Source: an uncultured Bacilli bacterium
GTDB lineage: Bacteria; Bacillota_I; Bacilli_A; RF39; UBA660
Length of the DNA stretch: 21,984 nucleotides
Assembly: GCA_947631345.1 (NCBI GenBank)
Contig: CANRKW010000007.1
Span: 1 to 21,984 of the forward strand
Direction: 5' to 3'
A program made the position numbers and the translations under genes. The notes beneath the pieces are model-generated. The model did not search any database and was not told the DNA's origin. It saw nothing but the letters and a program-made list of their open reading frames with translations. Below are positions 1 through 7,747 of this stretch, piece by piece (the stretch's first letter is position 1; every line of letters begins with the position of its first letter).

Positions 1-11
1 ATTTTACATTT

Positions 12-387
12 TTATTCTGATGGACTTAAAGTTAAACCTGTCAAATCTAATATCTTACTAGTTTCACCATTTTTTAGTGTTATAGTTTGAGTATTAGAAT
101 GTAATTGAACTATCAAGATACCATCTTCATCTAAAGTACCTGTTCCTTTTGTCTTTGCTTCCGACAATTCCCAATTTATTGTATCACCTTTAATAGCTTC
201 ATCACATTTAATTGCTAAAAAGTTACCTTTGGCGTTTTTAGAAAATTTAGGGAAACTTTGAACATATTTTGATGTACCAGTTACTTTATTTTCATTAAAT
301 TTGATATTATCTTGTAAGTCTGTTACATTAATTCCTAAAACTTCGCCCTCGGGTAAGCTTACAGTTACCTTTTTAGAGGGCGTGCTA
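12..387 (-). CDS. C-terminal extension of major capsid protein, reached by +1 frameshift
   Basis: This frame is open for about 125 codons from the end of the capsid gene to a TAA at 12-14. It contains no ATG or GTG, and its TTG codons come only late, so it cannot easily be an independent gene. Read through a +1 slip at CCC/TAG it adds 124 residues to the 392-residue capsid protein, giving about 516. The added sequence starts STPSKKVTVSLPEGEVLG and is rich in alternating hydrophobic and polar residues, as in a small beta-sandwich. By analogy with C-terminal Ig-like or decoration domains on phage structural proteins, it may sit on the capsid surface of a minority of subunits. The domain identity is inference; the open frame without a start is seen directly. 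Confidence 0.75.
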
Positions 388-393
388 GGGAGT
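344..393 (-). promoter_or_regulatory. Programmed +1 frameshift site with downstream stem-loop
   Basis: The capsid frame ends ACT CCC TAG C. A tRNA-Pro on CCC can re-pair one base on with CCT, after which AGC is read in the new frame. A stop followed by C is a poor termination context, as in the prfB shift site CTT TGA C. Two bases past the stop begins a 7-bp perfect GC-rich stem, CGCCCTC (376-382) with GAGGGCG (344-350). It encloses a second stem, GGTAA (365-369) with TTACC (352-356). Such a GC-rich stem stands out in this AT-rich phage and is placed where a stimulatory structure would act. Listeria phage PSA is a known case of +1 frameshifting at the end of a capsid gene. Confidence 0.75.
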
Positions 394-1563
394 AGATATT
401 TTAATTACTTGAACAGAATCTTTACTTGCAAGACCACCATCTGCTAACATTGTAGCTTTATTAATAATGTCATCAGTATCTTCATCAACATATTTTTTCA
501 TAGTAAGTTGTAAATTACTATTTAAAATATAATCTGATAAATCTACAACAACCATAAAGTTTTCACCAAGATTTTCTTTAGCAATAAAGTTAACTGGTCT
601 ACCAAATAATGCAGGTGCTGGTTTTCCATCAATACCAACATTTACACGTGCAATTGGTTGTTTACTAGCATCTACTAAACCAATAACTTTAGTATAAAAA
701 TCTTTTTTAGTCATATAATATTCTGCCTTATCATCATAAGCTTCAGGAATATTACCTTCAATTTCAGTTAATTGTGCATAATCGATTGCACTAACTTCAG
801 TTGCACTAACTTCAGTACAAATTCCTTTTGGTTGACCACTACCAGTTCCTTGGAATACTGCTAATTCAATTGCAATTACCATTGCTTCAGTAATATTTTT
901 AGCAATTGTTTCTTCAAATACTTCAAGTGAAACTGTATCAGTTTCAAGAGTTATAGCAACCTTACATTGTAATTTATGATATGCAAATACAATTGAACCT
1001 GTTGCTTTCTTTTGTTTTTCTGAACCTTTTCCTTCAGCAACCCATGTAGCTTTTGGTTTTAATTCTGAAGTTGGTATTGATAAACCACCTTTAAAATTAG
1101 TTTTAGTAATTTTTGAATAAATTTTTCCATAATTTTCAATTTTTTCATAAATTTTATTCATGATTGATGTTGGTATTACTGCACCAATATCAGTAGTTTT
1201 AGTAGTTTCATCAGATCTTAATTCTTTTGACATTTCACCAGTTAAAACATATTTTTTAAATGCATTTCTGTATTCTAATGTTTCAGTATAATTTCTAACT
1301 TCAGAAACTTCCTTTACTGGAGTTACATTAACAGCAACATTTAATCCATCATTAATATTTTTTGCCATATTATTTCTTTCCTCTTTTCTTTCTAATTTTT
1401 TTAATTCTTCTGTTAAACTATTTTTTTTATCTAATAGTTTTCTTGATTCTTCTTCTAACGTTTCAGTATCTTCTTCATTATTTTCATCTTTTAATTTATT
1501 AATGATTTCATTTAATGAATCATTTACTTTAGTTAGTTCATTTTTTACTTCTTCAATAGTCAT
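385..1563 (-). CDS. Major capsid protein, HK97 fold
   Basis: 392-residue shell protein of the phage head. Residues 1 to about 70 are highly charged and predicted coiled coil (ELTKVNDSLNEIINKL and onward), matching the delta/scaffold domain that HK97-type capsids lose by proteolysis. The rest reads as N-arm, E-loop, P-domain and A-domain of the family, with typical stretches such as GAVIPTSIMNKIYEKI and the NVGIDGKPAPALFGRPV region. The gene follows the prohead protease by two bases, in the normal HK97 order. ATG at 1563 is preceded by AAGGAAGG. The 3' end carries the frameshift signal, so this frame yields the short and probably major form. A tandem 15-bp duplication sits inside the gene. Confidence 0.93.
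   Translation of the reverse strand: MTIEEVKNELTKVNDSLNEIINKLKDENNEEDTETLEEESRKLLDKKNSLTEELKKLERKEERNNMAKNINDGLNVAVNVTPVKEVSEVRNYTETLEYRNAFKKYVLTGEMSKELRSDETTKTTDIGAVIPTSIMNKIYEKIENYGKIYSKITKTNFKGGLSIPTSELKPKATWVAEGKGSEKQKKATGSIVFAYHKLQCKVAITLETDTVSLEVFEETIAKNITEAMVIAIELAVFQGTGSGQPKGICTEVSATEVSAIDYAQLTEIEGNIPEAYDDKAEYYMTKKDFYTKVIGLVDASKQPIARVNVGIDGKPAPALFGRPVNFIAKENLGENFMVVVDLSDYILNSNLQLTMKKYVDEDTDDIINKATMLADGGLASKDSVQVIKISTP
786..815 (-). repeat. 15-bp tandem duplication in capsid gene
   Basis: TTGCACTAACTTCAG occurs twice in direct succession (786-800 and 801-815, plus-strand reading). It encodes a repeated five-residue unit (EVSAT-EVSAI) in the capsid protein. It is in frame and harmless to the reading frame, so it looks like a recent small slippage event in a surface-type loop. 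Confidence 0.8.
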
Positions 1564-1565
1564 AA

Positions 1566-2234
1566 TTATTTTACCTTCCTTTCTAATTCTATTGCTAAAG
1601 CTATTCTATTTCTTTGTTCTTGCTTCTTCTTTAAGATTTCACTTTCCAGTTTTTTCATTTCAGATTTTTCCAAATCTAAAACTGATCTTGCAGAAATTGA
1701 AGTACTGTCATATGCAGGAATATCCACTGCACTAACATCGAACAATTTCTTAATAGAAGTTATTCTCCTTGTATGTGTTTCTACATCATAGTCAAAACCA
1801 TCGTCAGAAACTATATAACAATAAGACATTCTGTCTATTAAGCCACTTTTTATATCACGATATAATTCTTTATGTCCTTCATCTTCAGGATTTAATTGAA
1901 CTCTAACGTGAAGTCCATCTTCTTTTACTTCTAGATGTAAAGAATCATTACGTGTTCTTGCATAAACTCTACCACCATGATTGTAATTAAAAATGACATC
2001 AGAAATATCTGTGTCATCTAATGCTCTTTTATCAACTACTTCTTTGTATTCAATACCTTCAACTTCAAAAAGAACTGTTGGTTTATCAAATACACAAGCA
2101 ACACCTTCAATTATCATTTCGTCAGAATTTTGTTCAGTTTCTTTTGTACGAATTTCAAATCCTGTGAAACTTCTAAATTCATAACCCTTATCAATGAGTT
2201 TCTTCATATTCTTGTCTTTTGAATCTTTAATCAT
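1566..2234 (-). CDS. Prohead protease, HK97 family
   Basis: Serine protease that matures the capsid by removing the scaffold domain of the major capsid protein. The family core is visible: an N-terminal IIEGVACVFDKP strand, the NHGG motif with the probable catalytic His, the MSYCY motif with the probable nucleophile Ser, and a DVSAVDIPAYDSTS motif near the end. Counted from an upstream ATG at 2252, these residues are H92 and S143. I place the start at the ATG at 2234, not 2252. Position 2234 is preceded by AAGGTGA at good spacing, gives an 8-base overlap with the portal gene, and yields 222 residues; 2252 has no ribosome binding site. The C-terminal 35 residues are a charged helix. Confidence 0.9.
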   Translation of the reverse strand: MIKDSKDKNMKKLIDKGYEFRSFTGFEIRTKETEQNSDEMIIEGVACVFDKPTVLFEVEGIEYKEVVDKRALDDTDISDVIFNYNHGGRVYARTRNDSLHLEVKEDGLHVRVQLNPEDEGHKELYRDIKSGLIDRMSYCYIVSDDGFDYDVETHTRRITSIKKLFDVSAVDIPAYDSTSISARSVLDLEKSEMKKLESEILKKKQEQRNRIALAIELERKVK

Positions 2235-3423
2235 TTTTATCACCTTCTTCATTTTTTACTGGAATAGTATCACTTTCACCTGTATCTAATCTTCGAAGTA
2301 AAACGTCTCCACCATCAACTGCACCTAAATTCATAACTCTTCGCCATTCATTAGGTGTCATTGATTTTCTATCTACCATTTCTTTTAAATCTAATTTAGT
2401 TTTCATGCTTGCAAATTCAAGTGAACTAGCTTCAAATATAATTTCATTTCCACATTCAATTTCATGTTTAGAAAATAATTTAAAAGTTAATTGGTCACTT
2501 AATTCTTTTGCAACTGGTTCTATTTCTGCCTCATAAAAACTATTCCATTGGTCTTCATTAAAACTATTTTTAATAATTTCATCTGAAACTCCAAAATAAT
2601 TTTTAAGTCTTTTCTCATATTTATCGATTGTTCCCTCATTAGGAACATATGAATTATCTTTAACTTGTTCTATATCATATCTAGGATCTGTACTTGCAAT
2701 ATTTTTAGTATTTTCTATATTTAGATATGCATCTGCAAATTCATTTATAGTAATTTCTTTATCTTCAGGTCTTAAAACAGACTTAAATTTCATTAGCCAT
2801 TTTATTACTGCACTATTTTTAATAGCTGAAACTATTCCTTTATCTGTAGTATCAATTACTTTCATAATATTTTTAAGTGAATTATAACCATCTTCACCAA
2901 AAAATTCATGTTTATTAAAATCTTTTCTTAAATGAATAACATCTTCATAAAAAACAGTCATATATTGACCTGTTTTAAAGAAAAATTTCATATATAAGTC
3001 ACCTTTATCATCTTCAAATAATTCAACATTATCAGTTGGAACAGGAAAAATTGCTATTGGAACATCTGAAGCATCTCTCTGAATAAATGCAAATGCATTA
3101 TTAGTAAGTTCTCTTTGATTCATCATTTTTTCTAATAGTTTTTGCATATTCATATATTTGTTAGGAAATCTTAATAAATATTTTATATGTGGATTAGGAT
3201 TGATTAATACATTATCACCATTAGTTCTTATATGAATTGGATGCAATTTTCCAACTGCATTTGCTTTTGGTCTAATACAAGAACGAACAATATCATTATT
3301 ATAAATATTTCCATCCCATGGAATAAATGAAGAATCATAAGTATTCAAAAACTTAAATTTCGTTAATGTAGTTTTATTTTCATTTTGTTTATTTTTGCCA
3401 AATAAACTTTTAAACATGCTCAT
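2227..3423 (-). CDS. Phage portal protein, HK97 family
   Basis: Subunit of the dodecameric portal ring at the packaging vertex, through which terminase drives DNA. Family features are the N-terminal FKSLFGKNK stretch, a conserved early segment with VRSCIRPKANAVGKLHP, and the GEDGYNSLKNIMKVID region where HK97-type portals have their clip/stem helices. The start is set at ATG 3423, seven bases after GAAGGGA. An ATG at 3456 lies inside the terminase gene with no binding site. This gives 398 residues. It lies between large terminase and protease, as expected. Its last codons overlap the protease start by eight bases, suggesting coupled translation. Confidence 0.93.
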   Translation of the reverse strand: MSMFKSLFGKNKQNENKTTLTKFKFLNTYDSSFIPWDGNIYNNDIVRSCIRPKANAVGKLHPIHIRTNGDNVLINPNPHIKYLLRFPNKYMNMQKLLEKMMNQRELTNNAFAFIQRDASDVPIAIFPVPTDNVELFEDDKGDLYMKFFFKTGQYMTVFYEDVIHLRKDFNKHEFFGEDGYNSLKNIMKVIDTTDKGIVSAIKNSAVIKWLMKFKSVLRPEDKEITINEFADAYLNIENTKNIASTDPRYDIEQVKDNSYVPNEGTIDKYEKRLKNYFGVSDEIIKNSFNEDQWNSFYEAEIEPVAKELSDQLTFKLFSKHEIECGNEIIFEASSLEFASMKTKLDLKEMVDRKSMTPNEWRRVMNLGAVDGGDVLLRRLDTGESDTIPVKNEEGDKND

Positions 3424-3439
3424 TCTATTTTCCCTTCTT

Positions 3440-5131
3440 TCATACCATATTGTCATAATCTTCTTTGTGATTTATGTATACAACATAAGCATCAATTAAT
3501 GATAGAGTTCCATCAATACGTTTTCTTTGATTAAATGGTTTAATTGGTCTTATATTATCATTTTCATCACGTTTAATAACTGTGTTACTTAAACACCATT
3601 TGTCTATAGGATTATTGTTATATACAATTTTATTTTTTTGTAAATCAGCTTTTAAAATTTTCATTGGATTACTAAAAGTTTTAGCACCTTGAATAACCTG
3701 TTCCATTGATTCTTCACCAAATTCATTTTTCATTTCATTTACCCAATAAGTTGATGCCCAAGGATCATAACCACATTTATATAAATAAATTCCATATTTA
3801 TCTCGTAATTCTTTAAACCAATTTGTTATGAAATGATAATCAATTTTATTTCCTTCTGTTAATCTCAGTAATCCTCTTTCATACCAAATTCTATAAGGTA
3901 CATTATCAGCACCTTTTTCAGATAATTTACATCTTTCCTCAAACAAATCTTCAGGTAAAAAATACATTTGAATAACATAAAACTTATCATCACCATATTT
4001 TTTACATATCATTTTTGCACTTGTTAAGTCAGTAGTTCCTGATAAGTCAACACCACCAATTCCATAAGTGAATTTTTTTTCTTCAATATTAAAAGTTTCA
4101 GTATTATCTAAGTCTTCCCAACTTAGCCAAGCATTTTCACTTGATTGTTTTAAATTAAAATCTTTAACAAGTACAGTTCTTCTAAATTTATCATCAATTT
4201 TTGCTCTTTCAACATTATCTCGAAGCTCTTTACGTGATTTAATAATATCTAATCCTGGATTAGCTTTTATCCAACAACTTTCATCTAACCATTCATTAGG
4301 TTCATCAAGTTCATAAATAAAAGAAAGAACAGTTCCATCATATTTGAAACCATTCTTTTCATAAAGAATATTATCATAAAGTTCATATTGATCATCAAAT
4401 ATCGTATCACGATGAAATCCATTAGTAGACATTATATTTAATAATGGTTGTTCACGTGCTGACATTGATTGTTTAATAACATCATACAAATTTCTATCTT
4501 TTATAGCATGAAGTTCATCAATATTACCATAACTGGTATTTAATGAATCCAATGTATTGGAATCAGAACTTAAAGCTTCCATTTTTGAAAAAGTCATACC
4601 AAAATAAATATCTGTTTGCCTTTTTTTTAAATGTTTTCCTAATGCAGGATTTTGTTTAACCATATTTTGTGCTTCTACAAATCCTTTTTTTGCTTGATCC
4701 TTTTTTGTAGCAACAAAGTATACTTCTGCTCCACCTTCACCATCACCCATAAGTGCATATAATGATAAGCCTCCACTTTCAGTAGTTTTACCATTTTTAC
4801 GTCCTTCTATAGTAGCAGTTTCACGACATCTTCTAAATTTAGTTTTCTTATCAACAAATCCAAATACTGCTTGAATTTTTGCTTTTTGAAAAAGTGCTAA
4901 TTTAATTGGTTGACCAATACTAGTCCCCTGTGTCCTTCTACAAAATCGTTCAATAAATTCTATTGGATATGTTGCCCTATCAATATCAAATGTCCAATTA
5001 TCACCTAATAAATTAGGATTGTCGAGTTCTTTAATTAACCATTCATATTGTTTTAAAACCTTTTTTGAAGTTTTTAATTTTCCAGTGGATATTTGATTCC
5101 AATATTCACGAATATAATTTATTTTGGTCAT
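3440..5131 (-). CDS. terL: Terminase large subunit (Terminase_1 type)
   Basis: 563-residue packaging motor: ATPase plus nuclease that cuts the DNA concatemer and pumps it into proheads. The ATPase half shows the Walker A-like GRKNGKT (residues 110-116) and Walker B NIDELH (203-208, D205 and E206). The nuclease half shows GGVDLSGTTD (D362), YDPWAS (D456) and a final acidic residue in SLIDAYVVY near 547. These fit the RNase H-like metal site. The arrangement matches cohesive-end phages of the HK97/PSA type. It starts within an ATGA overlap with the small subunit, so the two subunits are coupled in translation. Confidence 0.95.
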   Translation of the reverse strand: MTKINYIREYWNQISTGKLKTSKKVLKQYEWLIKELDNPNLLGDNWTFDIDRATYPIEFIERFCRRTQGTSIGQPIKLALFQKAKIQAVFGFVDKKTKFRRCRETATIEGRKNGKTTESGGLSLYALMGDGEGGAEVYFVATKKDQAKKGFVEAQNMVKQNPALGKHLKKRQTDIYFGMTFSKMEALSSDSNTLDSLNTSYGNIDELHAIKDRNLYDVIKQSMSAREQPLLNIMSTNGFHRDTIFDDQYELYDNILYEKNGFKYDGTVLSFIYELDEPNEWLDESCWIKANPGLDIIKSRKELRDNVERAKIDDKFRRTVLVKDFNLKQSSENAWLSWEDLDNTETFNIEEKKFTYGIGGVDLSGTTDLTSAKMICKKYGDDKFYVIQMYFLPEDLFEERCKLSEKGADNVPYRIWYERGLLRLTEGNKIDYHFITNWFKELRDKYGIYLYKCGYDPWASTYWVNEMKNEFGEESMEQVIQGAKTFSNPMKILKADLQKNKIVYNNNPIDKWCLSNTVIKRDENDNIRPIKPFNQRKRIDGTLSLIDAYVVYINHKEDYDNMV

Positions 5132-5502
5132 TTCTTTTTACTCATAAATTCTAAAAATTCGTCATTATCTTCAATTGGTTTTGAATCTCCATAATTTTTT
5201 GGCAATAAAGAACTTAATTGTTGTATTCCTTTCAGGAAATTAGCATACATTTTATTATAAGAAGTTAATGCAGGATGTTCTTTTAGAAAAGTTTGACTTG
5301 CATTTTTTGTTTCTTTTATTAATTCTTCTTCATTTATGATTTTCATTAAATCTTCTAATGTGATAGACATAAAAGAAATATTATCTATTAATTTTTCTGC
5401 AGTTTTAAATTCTTTTGCTGGTATTTCTTTATAAATATTGACAAGTCTTTTTCTTTCCTTTTTTATACGTTCTTCTTTAGTTTTTTCTTTACTTTTTGCC
5501 AC
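5128..5502 (-). CDS. terS: Terminase small subunit, P27-like
   Basis: Small, charged, mostly helical protein that recognises the packaging site and hands DNA to the large subunit. It has a basic N-terminus (KSKEKTKEERIKKERKRL), a helical core and an acidic tail. I choose the GTG at 5502 because AAAGGAG sits seven bases upstream and the resulting MAKSKEK start is typical. An ATG at 5532 would add ten residues including an odd RGGKKG and has a poorer site. Length is then 124 residues. It overlaps terL by ATGA. The assignment rests on position as much as on sequence. Confidence 0.82.
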   Translation of the reverse strand: MAKSKEKTKEERIKKERKRLVNIYKEIPAKEFKTAEKLIDNISFMSITLEDLMKIINEEELIKETKNASQTFLKEHPALTSYNKMYANFLKGIQQLSSLLPKNYGDSKPIEDNDEFLEFMSKKK

Positions 5503-5585
5503 ATTAATTGCTCCTTTCTTACCCCCCCTCATATATGATTTACCTTTCCAGTTTTATGAAAGGGGGACGTCGGTATTTTCAATAA
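5503..5585 (-). other. Candidate cos region between HNH and terS
   Basis: About 80 non-coding bases between the HNH nuclease and small terminase. They hold the only GC-rich tract in this part of the window: a C7 run at 5522-5528 and AGGGGGACGTCGG at 5561-5573. An inverted repeat CCTTTC/GAAAGG lies between them. Phages with HNH plus Terminase_1 large subunits usually have their cohesive end site close to these genes, so this is a reasonable cos candidate. No cleavage position can be read from the sequence. Confidence 0.35.
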
Positions 5586-5897
5586 TTATTTTTCTGAATC
5601 AACAGGGGGGTACTTGATTAAATTTCCAAATTCATCAAAATAGAGCCCTTCTTCTATATCAGATTGTAATCGACGTTTAGCATTGTGACATTCTTCACAT
5701 AAGAGTTGCAAATTGTTTTCATTTAAAGTAATATTAGGATCTTCTATGTTCTCTGGTGTTATTTCAATAATATGATGTACTTGATCACCATACTCACCAC
5801 ATTCTTCACATGTCCAATTTCTTGATTGACAAATATAAAGACGTAATTTTTTCCATTTTTTAGAATTATAAAATGATTTAGAATAATCAAGTGCCAT
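5586..5897 (-). CDS. HNH endonuclease, packaging-associated
   Basis: 103-residue HNH nuclease, first gene of the late operon. The zinc site is formed by C30/C33 (CEEC) and C67/C70 (CEEC), and the active-site HH is at 41-42 (QVHHIIEI). An Asn-rich segment (NENNLQLLCEECHNAKRR) carries the N and final H of the motif. In HK97-like and many Gram-positive phages such a protein works with terminase at the cos site, and its position beside terS supports that role. ATG at 5897 follows GGAGC with eight-base spacing. Full length for the family. Confidence 0.92.
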   Translation of the reverse strand: MALDYSKSFYNSKKWKKLRLYICQSRNWTCEECGEYGDQVHHIIEITPENIEDPNITLNENNLQLLCEECHNAKRRLQSDIEEGLYFDEFGNLIKYPPVDSEK

Positions 5898-5910
5898 TAT
5901 ATCAGCTCCA

Positions 5911-5951
5911 AATAAAAAGAACTATTTCTAGTTCTAGTATCAAATGATACT
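5911..5951 (-). terminator. Tandem hairpins before the late operon; terminator-like
   Basis: Reading the minus strand, a near-palindrome AGTATCA-tt-TGATACT (5951-5936) abuts a hairpin AGAACTA-gaaa-TAGTTCT (5935-5918) with a GNRA-type loop. That is followed directly by a T-rich run (TTTTTATTT). The second hairpin has the form of an intrinsic terminator, only about 15-20 bases before the HNH start. It may mark the end of early transcription, or it may be a control point for late readthrough. Confidence 0.5.
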
Positions 5952-6129
5952 GTAAAAAATATATATCATGTTTTAGTAAGTAGCGAACTCACCTTTCTTA
6001 AAGATAATGGATAGAATTACATAGCTTCTTTTAACTACATAACCACATTTATACTAACCATCGTTTAATACATATTTTCCACACTATCATTTAAATAGTA
6101 TTTGGAAATATCTTCATATCTCCATGATA
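5952..6129 (-). other. Non-coding late control region
   Basis: Together with the hairpins this makes a 232-base gap between the late activator and the late operon. I see no open frame with a ribosome binding site; only stubs of 8-15 codons. Minus-strand TATATT (about 5965-5970) could be a -10 element with no good -35, which would suit an activator-dependent late promoter. TGATACT occurs both at 5945-5951 and at 6125-6131, and ACTAT/ATAGT arms lie near 6073-6096. These could be activator sites, but this is inference. Confidence 0.35.
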
Positions 6130-6582
6130 CTATCTTAACATACCTTTTGTCCCCTTTTGTCCCATCTTTAAATTTTTTAATATATTTTTAATGATTCTAC
6201 TAATTTGAGACTTACTATATGGTATCTTTCTAGCTATAGCTCGTATTGTTAAACCATCAAGAAAGTAATAACAATATATTATGTCATACCAATCTTTACT
6301 TTGTCTTAACTCTAATTCTTTTATATCTAATAATCTTTTGCTTTCATTTAAAATAGATTGTGCTTCTAATATTTTTCTATCTAAATCTAATTCATCTTTT
6401 TTTTGTACATATAATTCAAAAGGATTTTCATGTATTCCACCTGTAATAGTCTCTCCTTTAACCTTTACTGCACTTGGTAATGTTTTTATAAATAACATAG
6501 TTTTCTTATCTATGTAATTATTCAAATTGTTGTATGTTTTATTATAATTTTTCTTACATTTATTATACTCTATATATACCAT
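6130..6582 (-). CDS. ArpU/RinA-like late transcription regulator
   Basis: 150-residue regulator expected to switch on the packaging, head and tail operon. The C-terminal third contains a sigma-70 region 4-like helix-turn-helix: a DWYDIIYCYYFLDGLT helix followed by IRAIARKIPYSKSQISRIIKNIL (about 98-136). The N-terminal half (HENPFELYVQKKDELDLDRKI) is the helical segment seen in ArpU and related phage regulators. ATG at 6582 follows AAAGGAGAG. It is the last gene before the non-coding region that leads into the HNH-terminase operon, the usual position for this family. Confidence 0.82.
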   Translation of the reverse strand: MVYIEYNKCKKNYNKTYNNLNNYIDKKTMLFIKTLPSAVKVKGETITGGIHENPFELYVQKKDELDLDRKILEAQSILNESKRLLDIKELELRQSKDWYDIIYCYYFLDGLTIRAIARKIPYSKSQISRIIKNILKNLKMGQKGTKGMLR

Positions 6583-6601
6583 TTAACTCTCCTTTTTATT
6601 T

Positions 6602-6682
6602 CTATTTTTTAAAATAATTTATTAAATAAATAATAACTATTGTAGTACAAATAATTAAAGTTATTAAAATTGAATTATCCAT
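6602..6682 (-). CDS. Tiny single-pass membrane protein (26 aa)
   Basis: A 26-residue frame, MDNSILITLIICTTIVIIYL then INYFKK, with AGGAGG five bases before its ATG. This is one of the strongest ribosome binding sites in the window. Residues 4-22 form one hydrophobic helix, followed by a short basic tail, so the N-terminus is probably outside. It lies between the second recombinase and the late activator, co-directional with both. No family is recognised. Small membrane peptides in this position could be regulatory or holin-like, but nothing here shows that. Confidence 0.62.
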   Translation of the reverse strand: MDNSILITLIICTTIVIIYLINYFKK

Positions 6683-6696
6683 ATATTCCTCCTATT

Positions 6697-7554
6697 CTAA
6701 TATTTAATCTTTTCTAACTTTTGCTTTTTTTCTTTCATTGATGTTTTAGTATAAATAGCAGTTGTATTTATATTACTATGGCCTAATATATCTGCTAACT
6801 CATCTAAATCAATTCCATTTTCTTTACATTGTATTGCAAATAAATGTCTCCAAGCATGAGCATGAATTTTATTAGGATTTATTTTTGCTTTTCGTGCAAT
6901 TTTCTTTAGCCATCTCCAAATAGTTGAATTATCAGGCATTCTTTTAGGATCATTTTTATATTTTTCATCTGTACTTCTAAAAATATAACCCTCTTTGATT
7001 TTTCTATCTTTACAATAGTGTTTCAAATCTCTTCTTAATTCATTTGTTATTATTAAAAAACGTTCTTTCTTTTTATTATAAACCTTTATATAATTGCTAT
7101 CTAAATTTTCAACAGTAAAATATTTTAATTCACTTATTCTTGCTCCTGAAAAAGCAAAAACTTTCATAATATAATAAGCTTCCATATTGTTAAGTTGTTT
7201 AGCCCATCTTAACATTCGTTTATGTTCTTGAGGTTCTATTTTATCTTCCAAATTAGATTTTTCTTGAATTTTGAATTGCTTAACAGTGCAATCATCTAAT
7301 TTTAAAAAATAAAGAAATTTATTTATAACAACAATGAATTGATTACATGAATTTAAAGAAAAACCTTTTGTTTGTAAATCATTTTTCCAATTCATAATTA
7401 ATCTTTTATTTATTTCAAATTCTTCAGTTGGTATATATTCAATTAATTTATTAACTGCATTTCTATAACTTTTTAAAGTTCTATCAGCTTTCTCATCTAA
7501 ATCTAAATTATCTATAAACTCATCAAGTTTATTTTTTAATTCTTCTTTATTCAT
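6697..7554 (-). CDS. Second tyrosine recombinase, XerC/D-like
   Basis: 285-residue site-specific recombinase with a complete catalytic set: R139 (FSGARISEL), K near 162-163, H233 and R236 (HAWR), H259 (LGHSN), and nucleophile Y268 (TAIYTK). The N-terminal 100 residues form a SAM-like core-binding domain. There is no arm-binding domain, unlike the integrase at 17065. It lies far from the attachment site, in the late end of the early operon. A role in dimer resolution, local inversion or as a second integrase is more likely than being the main integrase. ATG at 7554 has GGAG about nine bases upstream and overlaps the preceding gene by eight bases. Confidence 0.88.
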   Translation of the reverse strand: MNKEELKNKLDEFIDNLDLDEKADRTLKSYRNAVNKLIEYIPTEEFEINKRLIMNWKNDLQTKGFSLNSCNQFIVVINKFLYFLKLDDCTVKQFKIQEKSNLEDKIEPQEHKRMLRWAKQLNNMEAYYIMKVFAFSGARISELKYFTVENLDSNYIKVYNKKKERFLIITNELRRDLKHYCKDRKIKEGYIFRSTDEKYKNDPKRMPDNSTIWRWLKKIARKAKINPNKIHAHAWRHLFAIQCKENGIDLDELADILGHSNINTTAIYTKTSMKEKKQKLEKIKY

Positions 7555-7747
7555 TTAATACATCTCCTAATGAGGATAAATTAGTATCCAAATTATCTAA
7601 AAAAGATAAATTTTCAACTGGATGAAAATATCCGACATAATAAGCAATATTTATGCCATGTTCTTTTATAAATTTAATAATATCTGTTATATTACAAGCA
7701 AAACAATAACCTTTTTTACAAACCAAGATATATTTAATATTATTCAT
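7547..7747 (-). CDS. Hypothetical protein, 66 aa
   Basis: Unrecognised 66-residue protein. The N-terminal half (NNIKYILVCKKGYCFACNIT) is hydrophobic with two cysteines in CFAC. The second half is acidic. It resembles a small alpha/beta fold, not a membrane protein. AGGAGGTGC lies just before ATG 7747, a very strong site. Its stop lies inside the start of the second recombinase (ATGAATAA), so the two are likely translated together. Confidence 0.7.
   Translation of the reverse strand: MNNIKYILVCKKGYCFACNITDIIKFIKEHGINIAYYVGYFHPVENLSFLDNLDTNLSSLGDVLNE

Noticed and set aside
1..387. Independent small gene downstream of the capsid gene
   Set aside because: The frame has no ATG or GTG, and its first TTG comes after about half its length; no ribosome binding site. 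A frameshift extension explains it better.
3424..3456. Portal start at 3456
   Set aside because: It lies within terL with no ribosome binding site, while ATG 3423 has GAAGGGA at proper spacing.
5952..6129. Small genes in the late control region
   Set aside because: Only stubs of 8-15 codons exist and none has a properly spaced binding site.
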